NCBI GenBank assembly: GCA_037176885.1
Contig: JAWWNJ010000156.1
Span: 434,001-498,000 of the forward strand
DNA from: Favolaschia claudopus
Lineage: Eukaryota; Basidiomycota; Agaricomycetes; Agaricales; Mycenaceae
Direction of reading: 5' to 3'
DNA length: 64,000 nt
The number at the start of each line of letters is the position of its first letter. Position 1 is the stretch's first letter. Shown piece by piece: positions 12,001 to 22,260 of this stretch. Below the pieces are notes generated by a model, which saw only the letters and a program-made list of their open reading frames with translations, searched no databases and was not told the origin of the DNA. The position numbers and the translations under genes are program-made.

Positions 12001-12351
12001 GGACCGACTGGGCTACCCCGTCGTGTGTTTTGGTGACGGTCGTTTCCCCCGCCAAATGAGCGGGTACGACTTCAGAAAACGCGATGTTTCAAAATTTTGG
12101 GTTTTTGAATTCCGAGGTGAGGATGGATAGTTTTTGATTCTCTATCGAATGAGCCCCATTTGTTTTTCCCGACCACCCAAACAAATGAACGTTAGGCTCA
12201 TTCGATAGAGAATCAAAAGTTATCCCACCTCAGCCTGGAAGTCAAAAACCGGAACTTTGCAGAAATCGCGTTTTTCAAAGTCGGACCCTCTCATTTGGCG
12301 GGGGGAACGATCGTCACTGAAATACGCGACGAGCCGGCCCAGTCCGTCCAC
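12001..12351. repeat. fold-back (inverted-repeat) element
   Basis: Two arms of about 150 bp are reverse complements around a short centre near 12166-12195. The left arm includes CGCCAAATGAGCGGGTACGA and CTATCGAATGAGCC; the right arm has the complements. A further inverted match, GTCCGTCCAC...GGTTAC against GTAACC..GTGGACGGAC, extends to about 12463, so the element may be larger or nested. No coding capacity is visible. Confidence 0.75.
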
Positions 12352-12582
12352 GAGGTTACCCTTTTGTTGACGTTCCCATCATTGTTTTGTCTGATGTTGT
12401 CTCTGTTTGCTCTCCTTCCCGGTTTCAGGACTGTAACCGAGTGGACGGACTGGCTCGCGAGTCTAACATTTCATAATGCATAGCGTCCGTGGACCCACAA
12501 GCGCTATGCATTATGAGCAATATGCATTCCTACATACTGTCACACAATGTGACATGTGTGACATTGTCACGAATTTACTATA

Positions 12583-13056
12583 CAGTCGAACCTCTCTTAA
12601 CCCATACCTCTCGGTGGATGGCCAAGGCTATGGGTTATGAGAGGGTATGGGTTGATGGGGGCATTACATAATATTTAAATTCAATATTTTCTTTAAATAA
12701 ATAGGTGTCAACACAGATTTTAAACCAAATCTACGCATGATCAGCTTACGCACTACTTTTTGCGTCTCGATGTAGATTCCCGACCAAGCCGATGGTTCAT
12801 AACCGTCGTCGGCAAGTCGTCGGACCATGATATTCGATGGATCCGCTGACATAAACCGTCAATAACCGAGGTCCGAGGAGCCAAAATTGCCATTTTAGGG
12901 CATGTTCACTATGGGTTTTCGACTCAAATGGCTATGGGTTATGGGTTACCGGAAAATTATGGAATTTCCCTGCAAACCACCATGGTTTTTAAAGATTTCT
13001 ATGGGATAAGAGGGGGTATGGCTTGATAGGAGTATGGGTTACGAGAGGTTCGACTG
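12583..13056 (+). repeat. pogo-like MITE with TA duplication
   Basis: Ends CAGTCGAACCTCTCTTAACC (left) and its near-complement GGTTACGAGAGGTTCGACTG (right) are flanked by TA at 12581-12582 and 13057-13058. CAGTCGAACCTC-type ends with TA targets are typical of pogo/Fot1-group fungal transposons. A 62-residue minus frame inside (12664-12852) is not a recognisable transposase, so the element is non-autonomous. Confidence 0.85.
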
Positions 13057-13304
13057 TATACGGAAGTGCGGCAGATGCCGGATTGTCCACGGACCACCAG
13101 TTGTCGTAAAAGCGGTCAAAATCATGTAACAAGTTATAAACTGGTGTTTTTGACGTGAATAGTACCCATATGCGCTAGAAGAGTGACACAAACGGCCAAA
13201 TTGCCACCAAATTGTATCAATTTTGCGATCTCATAATGCATAATGCACTAAAAACTTGCCCCAAACCTTATGCATTAGGCAATATGAGAAAATGCATAAA
13301 ACAC

Positions 13305-14741
13305 TAGTCTCGTGATGCCATCCCAAAGGGAACCCTGTCATAAGAGTCTGTAACAATCAACGGCCACATAACCGTACCATGGCTCTATCAAAATTGATGG
13401 AGTTTTCCCACAATATGTGGACTTTACCTCCTCTCATTCTGCTTGATTCGACAGCGGAACTTGACAATATTTGGGCAGAGTCTACTGCTATGATGCAGTT
13501 AAAGTCTATCTGTGCAGTTCAAGTCACATTTCTGCGTCAAATATCAGTGCTTTAAGAGGTTTGAGCATACTGCGTAATAAGGATGACTGTTACGTCCCAA
13601 AACGGGTCGAGAGCCTCAAGTAGCTCATCTTTTAGCCCTTTGCGCACTTTCAGCGAACTTTTGACAAGTTAGACCGTTTTGGGAAGTGCTGTCAGCAGAA
13701 TTACGCACAGGCTGAATATTGTGCAGCTACGACCATGGTTAAAGAAAAAATTTGTTTGGAAGGCTTAATAGACTTTGGGCAGCTAAACATTCCTAATATG
13801 CACAAATTCTATGAAGAAGTGAGCAAAACGAGGGGAAGTAAAGTCCACATCTCCATCAATTTTGATAGAGCCATGGTACGGTTATGTGGCCGTTGATTGT
13901 TCCAGACCACTGTGGTTGCAGAACCCCATGAATTTCCCATAGCCGGACCATGAATTCCACAATTCACGGGTTTATCTAGTGGATTCAGATTCATGGGGTT
14001 GTGACTTCACGTACCTGATTCACAAAATCAGAGTCCGCAATATGAACTACGTGAATTTCACTCGAAAATCGAATGAATGCATGTGTGTGAAAACTGCTCA
14101 GAAAGTTCATTCCTCGCTTCCTGGCAACTCTTGGATATTCACCCGTAAACCTCGTGAAATTCATGGAGTTAAAGTTGCCTCGAACGCGGTACATGGTTCT
14201 GGTCACCAGTACTGGTTGTGTTCCTGGTCAATTTACATACTTTGAGTACCGTAACTTAGTAATCGTTAGTAAATGAAGACTTGTTGTACTCGTTCCAAGT
14301 CTTCATTTACTCGTTCAGTAATTACTTCCGTACAAAAAAGATACGACTAATACTTGTATGTTGCGCTGGTCAAAGCGAGGGGTACTGTACGTAGTAGATT
14401 TTTCATGCAGTTTCCACTGTGTTTCCACGTATTTTTCAAGTGACTTCCCGGAGTATTGGAAGGGAATCCAACACAGTGAAAGAGTTTTCATTGGAATATG
14501 AGGTGGATATCATTCCAAAACCATATTAACACCATGAAATGTCCCACTCACATAGTTGGACCCAGTGAAAATATCTCCGTGAAATTCACAACTCCATAGT
14601 GGTATTCACAGAGTTTTGTGGTGATTTTCCCATTGAAACCTTGTGAACCAACTATGGGAAAGTCAGGGGGTTATGCGACCACAGTGGACTCTTATGACAG
14701 GGTTCCCTTTGGGATGGCATAAGAGTCTGGTCACGAGACTA
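13305..14741 (+). repeat. Mutator-like non-autonomous element with 9-bp duplication, interrupted
   Basis: The flanking direct repeat ATAAAACAC occurs at 13296-13304 and 14742-14750. The ends TAGTCTCGTGA and TCACGAGACTA are inverted repeats. The inverted match continues inward for about 90 bp (ATGCCATCCCAAAGGGAACC; CCGTACCATGGCTCTATC), with a few extra bases at the right. A 9-bp duplication with long TIRs is characteristic of MULEs. A CACTA-like element (13908-14686) sits inside the right TIR; without it the element is about 655 bp. No transposase is encoded. Confidence 0.85.
13908..14686 (+). repeat. CACTA-like MITE (CACTGTGGTT ends), GAC duplication
   Basis: A 779-bp element beginning CACTGTGGTTGCAGAACCCC and ending with the near-complement ...GCGACCACAGTG. 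GAC is present at 13905-13907 and 14687-14689. A second copy in inverse orientation is at 60594-61357, flanked by TTT on both sides. A CACTG terminus with a 3-bp duplication fits the CACTA superfamily. It carries no recognisable gene and interrupts the Mutator-like TIR. Confidence 0.85.
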
Positions 14742-14929
14742 ATAAAACACCAGCCTACCAAGTTGGTGGACCCCAAAACACTATGCAGAATGAGGTTTAT
14801 GCATTGTGAGCATATGCATTATGAGATGTTCAGCTGTACGGGTTTTGATTGAGTGGTGCTCGTTCGTTTGTGCTTACGTCTGTTGACACTTCTGTCATCG
14901 GTCTACTGGAGGATGGCCCTCGTGGTATA

Positions 14930-15316
14930 GGCAACCTTCAATATATTCCACCTCTATAGTTCTGCCGAACGTGGTCGCCAAAAATGTCCACCCACTTAAT
15001 CCGTTGGCCATCGGTTCCATGACTAACATGTGGAATGGGACTCAATTCTATATTGGTGAAATTCTCGATGTTATCAAGAAGGGTGCAAATGGACGTTACG
15101 GTCCGTCCTTGCAGAGCTCTGCGTCTCCTTCTGGCCTTGCTTTCCTATCCCTAAAAGTTTATCTTCCTCTTACAACGGTACAAGCCATCTTTATTCTTCT
15201 GTTGACATAAACTGATCGTTGTGGTATAGGGAGGGGAGGCTGACAGCTATCTACAAAACACTGGAGCGTTCCGAAAAAAAGTTCCCGCTGATGAAGTGAC
15301 GTCAGTTACCATATAA
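14930..15316 (+). pseudogene. C-terminal piece of an uncharacterised basidiomycete protein
   Basis: The plus frame from about 14960 contains QFYIGEILDVIKKGANGRYG followed by LAFLSLKVYLPLTTV. An intron of about 50 bp would join it to GEADSYLQNTGAF and a stop at 15314. From memory, the VGEILD-YKKG.-.RYG motif followed by a L-YL-VY-P segment occurs at the C-terminus of many long mushroom proteins without assigned function. No upstream exons are visible because a transposon cluster lies immediately 5'. I therefore regard it as a gene end cut off by insertions. Confidence 0.35.
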
Positions 15317-15437
15317 GGCAGGCACTGCCCTCCAATGCCGCCAACCGACGGCTGGCGCGTCAGAGCGGGGCGTCCTCATGTTGCAGCCTACGGAGCGTAA
15401 TTGGAGTATTCGATGACGGTGTGTCATAATCGAGGTG

Positions 15438-15445
15438 TATAAAAA
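15438..15445 (+). promoter_or_regulatory. possible TATA element
   Basis: TATAAAAA lies 36 bp before the ATG at 15481 of the following gene, a plausible TATA-to-start distance if the leader is very short. Single short-motif evidence only. Confidence 0.25.
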
Positions 15446-15480
15446 CAACGAATAATTCATGGAGCCTCATATTTACAAAG

Positions 15481-16865
15481 ATGAATCCTCAAAATCCACA
15501 ACGCTACGCAACAACTCAGTATGTATCTCCTTGGAATGGGTTCGATGCCTCCTTCAACGAACACAAAGCTTGCTGTTGCCCAACTTTAACACACAATGGA
15601 CCAAGGTGCTTTTGCCAACATGGGGTACATGGCACCCGGGCCGGGCTACGCACCGCCTCAGTACATCTCCCAGCCTCGGGACCCCATTCCAAGCTCTCAG
15701 CCCCCGAGTCTTCGTGAGTCCTTAGAGCATAATAATTACCTTGAGAATCTGAATACATACCGTTGAATTGTCTGATAGCTGGATGTCCATGTCCCAGGGC
15801 CTGCAGTACAGGAAACAGCTACGACTCAGGCTACTGCTGTTCCACCTACCGTCCTCGAGATTTCCATTGACAATATTGTGCCCGAGGATTTTCTTACCCG
15901 CATCTGTGCGCGAATGGAGATTCCCGATGGTGATGCCCAACTGGGATGGAAGTCAAGCGATGATTTGAAACGGGGACTTCCCAAACGGCTGAGCACTGAA
16001 GACGATGTCAAAGCTGCGTTTGACTACTTCCGCCCAATTCTTTTGAGCAAGCGTCGCCGGAAGAAAATTTTCATGGAGATCATATCTGGTGAGTCCGTCG
16101 CTGTCCGTGTTGAGCTGCCAATGAATCTGATTTATACATTCCAAGGCCAAACCAGCCGAGAAAACAGCCGCGGCGCACAAGGTCACTGAAACCGCCTACC
16201 GCGATGAACTCAACATCGTAAAGGCTGCGTTGGCGTGCGAGAAACACCGCGGCCACAATCGGTGGTGTTATGTGAGGAGGGACAATGAGAAGGGAGAGCG
16301 ATGTGTCCCGCTGAGCTTAGAGGATGTTACACTTTGGGCAAGGAAATTGGTACGTTGCGCGCGTTATCATATACATCCCGAAATCAATTCTGATATTGCC
16401 CAGCACAAAGATAAAGCCAAGCCGGAGAACGAACGCGAACTAGATGACAAGTGTACCAAATACCCCGATGTTTTCAAACTCGACGACATGGAGAAGGTCG
16501 CACCCGAGCGCGAGGAGTGCAGCAAAAATCGTAAGAAAGGCAATGCTGCCCCCGAATTCCATCTTCACATGCCGGCGTCCATGGCCGGAATCTTTGGCGA
16601 CGTCAGCAATGCACAACCGGCGCCGAAACCCGCTCGCGACACCAACGCGACACCGAGGACTCGGACAACGACTCAGACGATGACGCACCTGCTGTCTCTA
16701 TTTCCGACGTTCTCAGTGTTTTGCACAAGAAGATGCTTTTATGTCAAGGAGATTGGGATGGTGAAAGGTGCCGTGCAGGAGTTTATAAAGGTTGCTAAAA
16801 AGGTCGCAAAGGGGAAGGGCAAGAAAACGGCGCGCGTAGAGAGCGAACACGACAAAGAGAATTAA
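15481..16865 (+). CDS. uncharacterised multi-exon protein (CEKHRGHNRWCYV family)
   Basis: Plus-strand gene with several small introns. Recognised pieces in order: a Gly/Pro/Tyr-rich N-terminus (GAFANMGYMAPGPGYAPPQY, about 15605-15665); then, after an intron starting GTGAG near 15715, IVPEDFLTRICARMEI; then, after an intron ending near 16145, CEKHRGHNRWCYVRRDN and PLSLEDVTLWARKL; and finally a short-helix C-terminus, EIGMVKGAVQEFIKVAKK, ending with a basic tail and a stop at 16863. I know similar proteins as a widespread mushroom family without assigned function. The C-terminal helix pair resembles a SAM-like fold, but this is only an impression. Both 15481 and 15596 offer an ATG; the first exon is unsettled. 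A small frame change near 16640-16735 could be an intron or a lesion. Confidence 0.55.
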
Positions 16866-18308
16866 ATGTAAATATTATAATGTCCACGAAAACAAATCTA
16901 ATGTACAAATACAAGAGCCAAGTCAACTAAATACCCACAGTCGCGATACCACGACTCGATATTCTTGGGTGTCATCGTTCAGAAAACAGCCTCCCACAAC
17001 ATTCCCGAGAGAGTGGAATTCTGAGACTATCTCTCACTCAAACCCTGGCCAAAATGTCGCTCGTTGGAGGCTTGGAGCGCTATGCGGGGCGTACAGTACT
17101 GATTTTGCAAGTGATGGGAGCCCTTACATAACCGGCATCAAAGGCGCAGCCATTGCCGGTCACCACATCTTGATTGGGCTCATTGATCATGTCCGTGGAG
17201 GGTTATGTCCGGAAAAGGCATACTCCTGTGATCCGACCAGTGCCGGGTCACATGAATGATGATGTCAATCAAATTCCTGTCTCTTAAGTACCTCGTCGCG
17301 TCGCGCTCTACGCACTTCGTTGCTCGCAAGCATGAATGGAGGGGCTAGAAAGAATGCCGGAAGACGGCCTCCCAGAAACCCTTTCGTGCTCGGAATTTGG
17401 AGGAGGAAGAGCTTGTTGTATTCAACTTTCCGGACGGCAGGACTGCTGGTTTGGAGCTTCAGTTGAGTGTCTAGCGGAGAATTGACATCGTTTGAGGACG
17501 GCGCAAGTCCGAATATTGGTGTGTGTTTTTCCTTGACGTTCAGACGGTGTTCTCTGACCCTAACTATAGATGTTCTCATCACATTTGCCACACCTGTTCA
17601 TTAGGCCAAATAGTTGTTGAAATTTTGAGATCACCAGAGCCCACCTGTAATTCAAATCACTTCAGATCTATCTATGAACATATTAATGGTGAGCTTTTAA
17701 GGCTTGATTTAGACTGGAAAAAGTCAAGCACGTTGAATTGGAAATCAAACTCTGTTGAGATTAAGTCGAACTTCGAGTTTAGGTTCATAAAAGTCTGGTT
17801 GTCAAAAAATAAAAATATGGGAACATGTGCAGAGTTTATTATGGGGATTGTATGCTGTAGTACACGGCCTTTGCATGAATTGGGAATCTGAGACGCCGCA
17901 CGAGGAGTGATCCGGCGAGGGCAAAATTATTTCGCCGCGTCGAGTTGGCGCGGCGGTGGTGCGGCGCCTCCGCGGCGGCGGACGCGCTACTTGAGCCTAC
18001 CTCAAAACTTACCAAGCATGTATCTCGCGTTCTTGTATCGTTTAGCTGTAATGTGTAAGGCGGGGATATACCTACCTATAGACTTGTATGAATGATGAAG
18101 GAAACTTTTTGGGGGGAGCTTTAAACACCGTCTTGAAGGCTGTTGAAAGTGGGTTGGGTGCGGTGCTGATGCGGTAGGAAGCGGCGATCGAGCGGCGGCC
18201 GCGGCGAAATCTTTGTCAACTTCGCCGCGTCACCTCCCTTTGACGCGGCGATATCGTCGCGTCACGCGGTAGTCTGCGGCGCTGTCAAACGGTGGATGCC
18301 GCGCAGTC
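16866..18308. other. no confident gene; GC-rich patches
   Basis: Unassigned frames occur at 16969-17259 (+), 17265-17591 (-) and 17523-17891 (+). Two patches rich in CGCCGCG/GCGGCG (17890-17990 and 18180-18290) contrast with the surrounding composition and face each other loosely as inverted repeats, so 17891-18290 may be a decayed TIR element. Confidence 0.4.
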
Positions 18309-19352
18309 GTGGATGGCCTGGAGAGACCACGGGGATTGGTAGTGAGCACGTGCCCTCTCTCTCTGTCAGCCTCAGAGATTTTTTCTTCCTTCGCTCTCAT
18401 CTCTTCTTCTAGCTTTTGGCCTCCGTGGCTTCGTATCTACCTCCGTGGCCTTGCCCTCGTTCTCATACTAGTTTTTGTTGTTTCGCATTGTACACAGCTC
18501 TAGTTCGACGGGCCTGAGGACCTCGCGGGGTTCGGAGGCACTTCTCTCATCCGCTGGCTCCTTGCGGACTTCTGCAGCCCCCAGTTCAAGTGGGCTGCTC
18601 CGTGCCCGTTCCACTTGCAACCCTTCACAAGCTCCAGAGGTATGTGAAGCTTGTGGAACGGGCCGTCATCCCCCTCTCCTTCTTTTCGACTCTCTGGCCA
18701 CAATGTTCCCGCCCTTCGCCGTCACTCTCGTATTTCGATCTGGCGGTCTACCACCCGGCTTTCTGTGGAGGGCCTTTGGCGTCCGTGCAAGTATCTCCCC
18801 CGCCTTTCGGCTGGTCGATTGCACTCGCTTCATTGGGCTGCCGAGGCCCTCCCTCTTGTAGGAGCACTGCGGGGCTCATAGCTTAGCCCTTCCGCCAATT
18901 TATACAGATCTAGTACCTCTCTCTCTCTCTCTCAGAGCGAGCGAGACCAATCCTGGATGGCCTGGAGAGACCACGGGGATTGGTAGTGAGCACGTGCCCT
19001 CTCTCTTTGTCAGCCTCAGAGATTTTTTCTTCCTTCGCCCCCATCTCCCCCTCCAGCTTTTGGCCTCCGTGGCTTCGTATCTACCTCCGTGGCCTTGCCC
19101 TCGTTCTCATACTAGTTTTTGTTGTCCCACCCACCATCCCCAGCTTACTTGTCCCATTTGCGTGTTTGTGTTAGTTAGGCTTATTTAGTTTTTAGCTACA
19201 CGGTGGGCTGCCGAGGCCCTCCCTCTTGTAGGAGCACTGCGGGGCCCTCCCTCTTGTAGCAGCACTGCGGGGCTCATAGCTTAGCCCTTCCGCCAATTTA
19301 TACAGATCTAGTACCTCTCTCTCTCTCTCTCAGAGCGAGCGAGACCAATCCG
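18309..19352 (+). repeat. long direct tandem repeat (two units, second internally deleted)
   Basis: Unit 1 (18309-18951) and unit 2 (about 18952-19352) both start GGCCTGGAGAGACCACGGGG and both end with a CT run followed by CAGAGCGAGCGAGACCAATCC. Unit 2 lacks about 350 bp present in unit 1, and a short GGGGCCCTCCCTCTTGTAG stretch is duplicated in it. Two LTRs in tandem, a SINE-like repeat or a satellite seed are all possible. The 350-bp extra block in unit 1 has open frames but no motif I recognise. Confidence 0.65.
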
Positions 19353-19356
19353 AGAG

Positions 19357-19734
19357 ACCATCTATTATGGCCGTGACCCTCAATTTTGGAAGCGGACGGC
19401 ATTTAAATACAATTGGACTAAACACAGCCGGCATGAAGCTCGTCCCAAGCCGTCATACGACGGCCGTGCACCCGATATCATAGCGCGTCTGACAAAGAAA
19501 TCGAAATCGGCAAAGAAACCGCGCCAATATCTATTCAATCACGAATTCGTCGCTGACCGAAGAAGCCACGTCACTGGCTGCACGCCTCGGTCGTCAGCTA
19601 ATTTACAATCCGCACGTAGAATGCCGAGCGCCACATCCAACTGCCACGGGTTTTGCATAGAAGATTTCTTCTGTACGGTAGCCGAGATCGATACGGTTCG
19701 ATTTCGGCCGAGTTCACGGCACATCATTAATATT
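19357..19734 (+). pseudogene. open coding-like fragment without start
   Basis: Directly after the tandem repeat a plus frame stays open for over 120 codons without an ATG near its start. It contains IYYGRDPQFWKRTAFKYNW, then a lysine-rich stretch KKSKSAKKPRQYLF. The compositional bias looks coding. The tandem repeat may have separated it from its 5' exons. I do not recognise the family. Near its end (about 19673-19711) lies a stretch of about 38 bp that recurs inverted at about 29412-29450. Confidence 0.25.
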
Positions 19735-19757
19735 GTGACAGCTAGTCACAGTAACGA

Positions 19758-19804
19758 CGCTGAGCACTTTTACCATCAGTAAATGATGGTAAAAGTGCTC
19801 AGCG
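19758..19804. other. near-perfect hairpin
   Basis: CGCTGAGCACTTTTACCAT is followed after a few bases by ATGGTAAAAGTGCTCAGCG, giving a stem of about 20 bp. A weaker relative (GTTCACTTTTACCAACA ... GTAAAGTTGAAC) lies at 19971-20010. It may be a tiny MITE. Confidence 0.7.
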
Positions 19805-20319
19805 GGACAGCCACAGTATCACTCTCCTAATGCCCAAGTGCGAATCTGCAACCAGGCTATTATCCTGATTAGATCTGACTTCATAGAGTGTATTGAATTC
19901 ACCTCAGGGTGTATTTTAATTTCTTTCCAAGACTACAAACTCAACAGGTGAGCCCGTAAAATTCACCGTTGTTCACTTTTACCAACAGTATTGATCGTAA
20001 AGTTGAACAACGGCGAACACAGCCATCTGTGACATCATAGCTATGACGCATTAGCTCTTGAGTAAAAGTTCTCAATTCCAAAGACGTCATACGCTCGGCG
20101 CCGAGCTCGGTCCACTCCTCAGCGTCCTCCTCCACCCCCCTTCATCTTACCTCCCTTCATGTTCGACGTCTTGTCTGACGAGTGTTTTACACTCTCAGGC
20201 AGCCTCACCTCTTCACTTTGTGTACTACTGGCGCCTCATACCTCACACCTTGCACCACTCCACTCGATCTCGTTTGGCTAAGGCGTATAAACTACAAAAT
20301 AAAACTGTTTTCATGCACA

Positions 20320-22051
20320 TCACATAGCCTCAAGAACCTGCGCCATCTCCGCAAATACCTCCCAGCTGTTCTCCAGAGTGATTGTATTGAATGTCAGTCC
20401 CGCAAATATTTCTGCCGCAACACCATCAAATTCGGGAGTAACCCACAAAAGATGCGAGTCTCGAGGTCCCACTTCCTCAGAAAGTGCATCACGCAGGTCC
20501 CGAAGCGCGTCAGCTGGGACTTGAATACCACAGTGCAGACCACCAAATAGACCTGGATGCGCAAGTGCATCCGCCGGTGCATGCCCCGAAGGCATCTCCT
20601 TCTCAGGCTGTAAACGAATAATGTGCTGGTTCCAGTAGGTGCGAAACTCATCGAGCTTGGCTTGAACAAGCGGCGGGAAGATCCAATTGAACAGATCCCT
20701 AGCATATCAAACCGTCAACACAAATCCCGCTAATGATAAAACCCGTACTGGTGAAACGGGGCTTCTTCAACGAATATCCGCTCATTCTTGCCGCGAAGAA
20801 CGCACATATTGAAACCCCACTTGTCATGGAGCCACCGCCAGAAAGCCTCAATTACCGTGTTATGCACACTTTTGAGGAAAGCAGCAGCGGGATAAACACC
20901 TGGATCAATGTCCGGTGCAAAGGCGTCCCTAAAGTTGTCGAGGTCGTCAATGATGTTCAGCAAAGGGAGTCTAGATGCGGGAAACGGACCTGATTGCAAC
21001 CTGTATAGCATACTGCCAACCTGTCTCAGAACCTTTGTCGGTTGTTATCTGAAGCGGCGCAACTGAGATTGTTGTGAGTAGTTCCATCGCTGCACTCACA
21101 GAAAAAAAATCAACGTACTTCCATTCTCTTCCAAGAAGTCCAAAAACAGATGACCAATCGCTCCCGCCGTTCGACAGTTAGGAACGACATTCATCTTGAG
21201 CAGATAGGCTGTCCATTTGTCTTTGTACGCATAAATAGGAAGCCCCAACCCTCCCATCTTAAGAGCACCTGCCGCCAGCTTCTCATGCCCGTCCGAAGAA
21301 ACCTCGTGGTAGGGACCAATTGCGGACAAAGACTGACGTACTACAGTAGATTTCTTTCTTCCCGGATAACGTTGATTGAAGCCTTCAGGGAAATGCTCCA
21401 ACATTGTGGCGTGCACAGCATCGCTATGAGATGTTGAGTTAGATCCTTATAAGAACAAAGTGAGAACTGACCGTGAAACCATTATGCCCTTGTCTTTCAA
21501 CTTGTCCTTGACGAACCTCGGGCCATTGTTTTGAGTGACGTCTTGTTCCACTTCGTCGAGAATGGCCTGAACAGTGGCTTCATGTGGACGAGTCCGACTG
21601 TCCCGCCGCACAGATGGAATTTCCAATCGACGCTCAATCTGATTCAGTTTGGCGATGCTAAATGTATGTTGAAAATAAAATCGGGTAAAAGTTGATCTAT
21701 CAACTTGCCCAATCTGCAGGTTGTGGTCCTCTTGTAAACGTGAAAGCTTCTCATTTTGTTTGAGTCCCCATTTTACGTATTTTAGCAAGGAATCTTTCAA
21801 GACATCGTCCGGGGGATCTTTGAGATGATTTTATCAATGAGGCAAACTGTAGGTAGAACAGTCAAACGTACATTCTTTCCTTCCATAACCATTTTTACCT
21901 CGAACGTTAGGCATTGTACGGTGTTGATAGAGAAGAAGCTCGAAACCAAGGAGCGAATCTGAAGTGAAATCTTTGACAAGTCGCAACTAATGTACCTTGC
22001 AAAGTCCCACAACGTTTCCGAGCCGAAGTCGACGTACGCGCCATGCCGCAT
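20320..22051 (-). CDS. integrase-core (rve/DDE-like) protein of the Agaricomycete family, multi-exon
   Basis: Minus-strand exons carry a retroviral-integrase-like catalytic core. The segment at 21447-21800 holds the N-terminal helix-rich part with LEIPSVRRDSRTRP and ILDEVEQDVTQNNGPRFV. At 21096-21416 is GPYHEVSSDGHEKLAAGALK followed by LPIYAYKDKWTAYLLKM and AGAIGHLFLDF; its DGHEK aspartate is the likely first catalytic residue. At 20730-21011 is SVHNTVIEAFWRWLHDKWGF, whose NTVIEAFW glutamate is the likely last catalytic residue. The exon near 20320-20705 carries a helix around ...WNQHIIRLQPEKEM and the C-terminus ending VLEAM. Recognised exons lack internal stops. Integrase-core proteins of this type are numerous in mushrooms and are presumed transposon-derived. 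It is transcribed divergently from the zinc-ribbon gene at 22261. Exact splice sites and the start codon are not settled. Confidence 0.65.
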
Positions 22052-22152
22052 TCTTGGCGCTCAATTTCACCACTGTATATATCCGCACTGTGGCATCCGC
22101 AGTCCAAACCCACAACAAGTCCGAGCCGCAGTCTACGTATGCGCCCTGCCGT
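22005..22152. repeat. two-copy tandem duplication of about 104 bp spacing
   Basis: CCCACAACGTTTCCGAGCCG at 22007 and CCCACAACAAGTCCGAGCCG at 22110 start two similar segments, each followed by AGTC(G/T)ACGTA(C/T)GCGCC. The repeat sits in the intergenic space shared by two divergent genes. Confidence 0.6.
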
Positions 22153-22260
22153 CTATATCCGAGCACCATAGTCGCTAACTGATCCACTTCCTGGCCGACA
22201 CTGGAGAGTGCTATAAAAGATGAAGTATCAAAACAATCGAACTTCATTCTCTCTTGCTTG

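Noticed and set aside
19673..19711. tRNA-like B box (GGTTCGATTTC)
   Set aside because: No cloverleaf can be drawn around it and no A box lies at the right distance; not called as tRNA.
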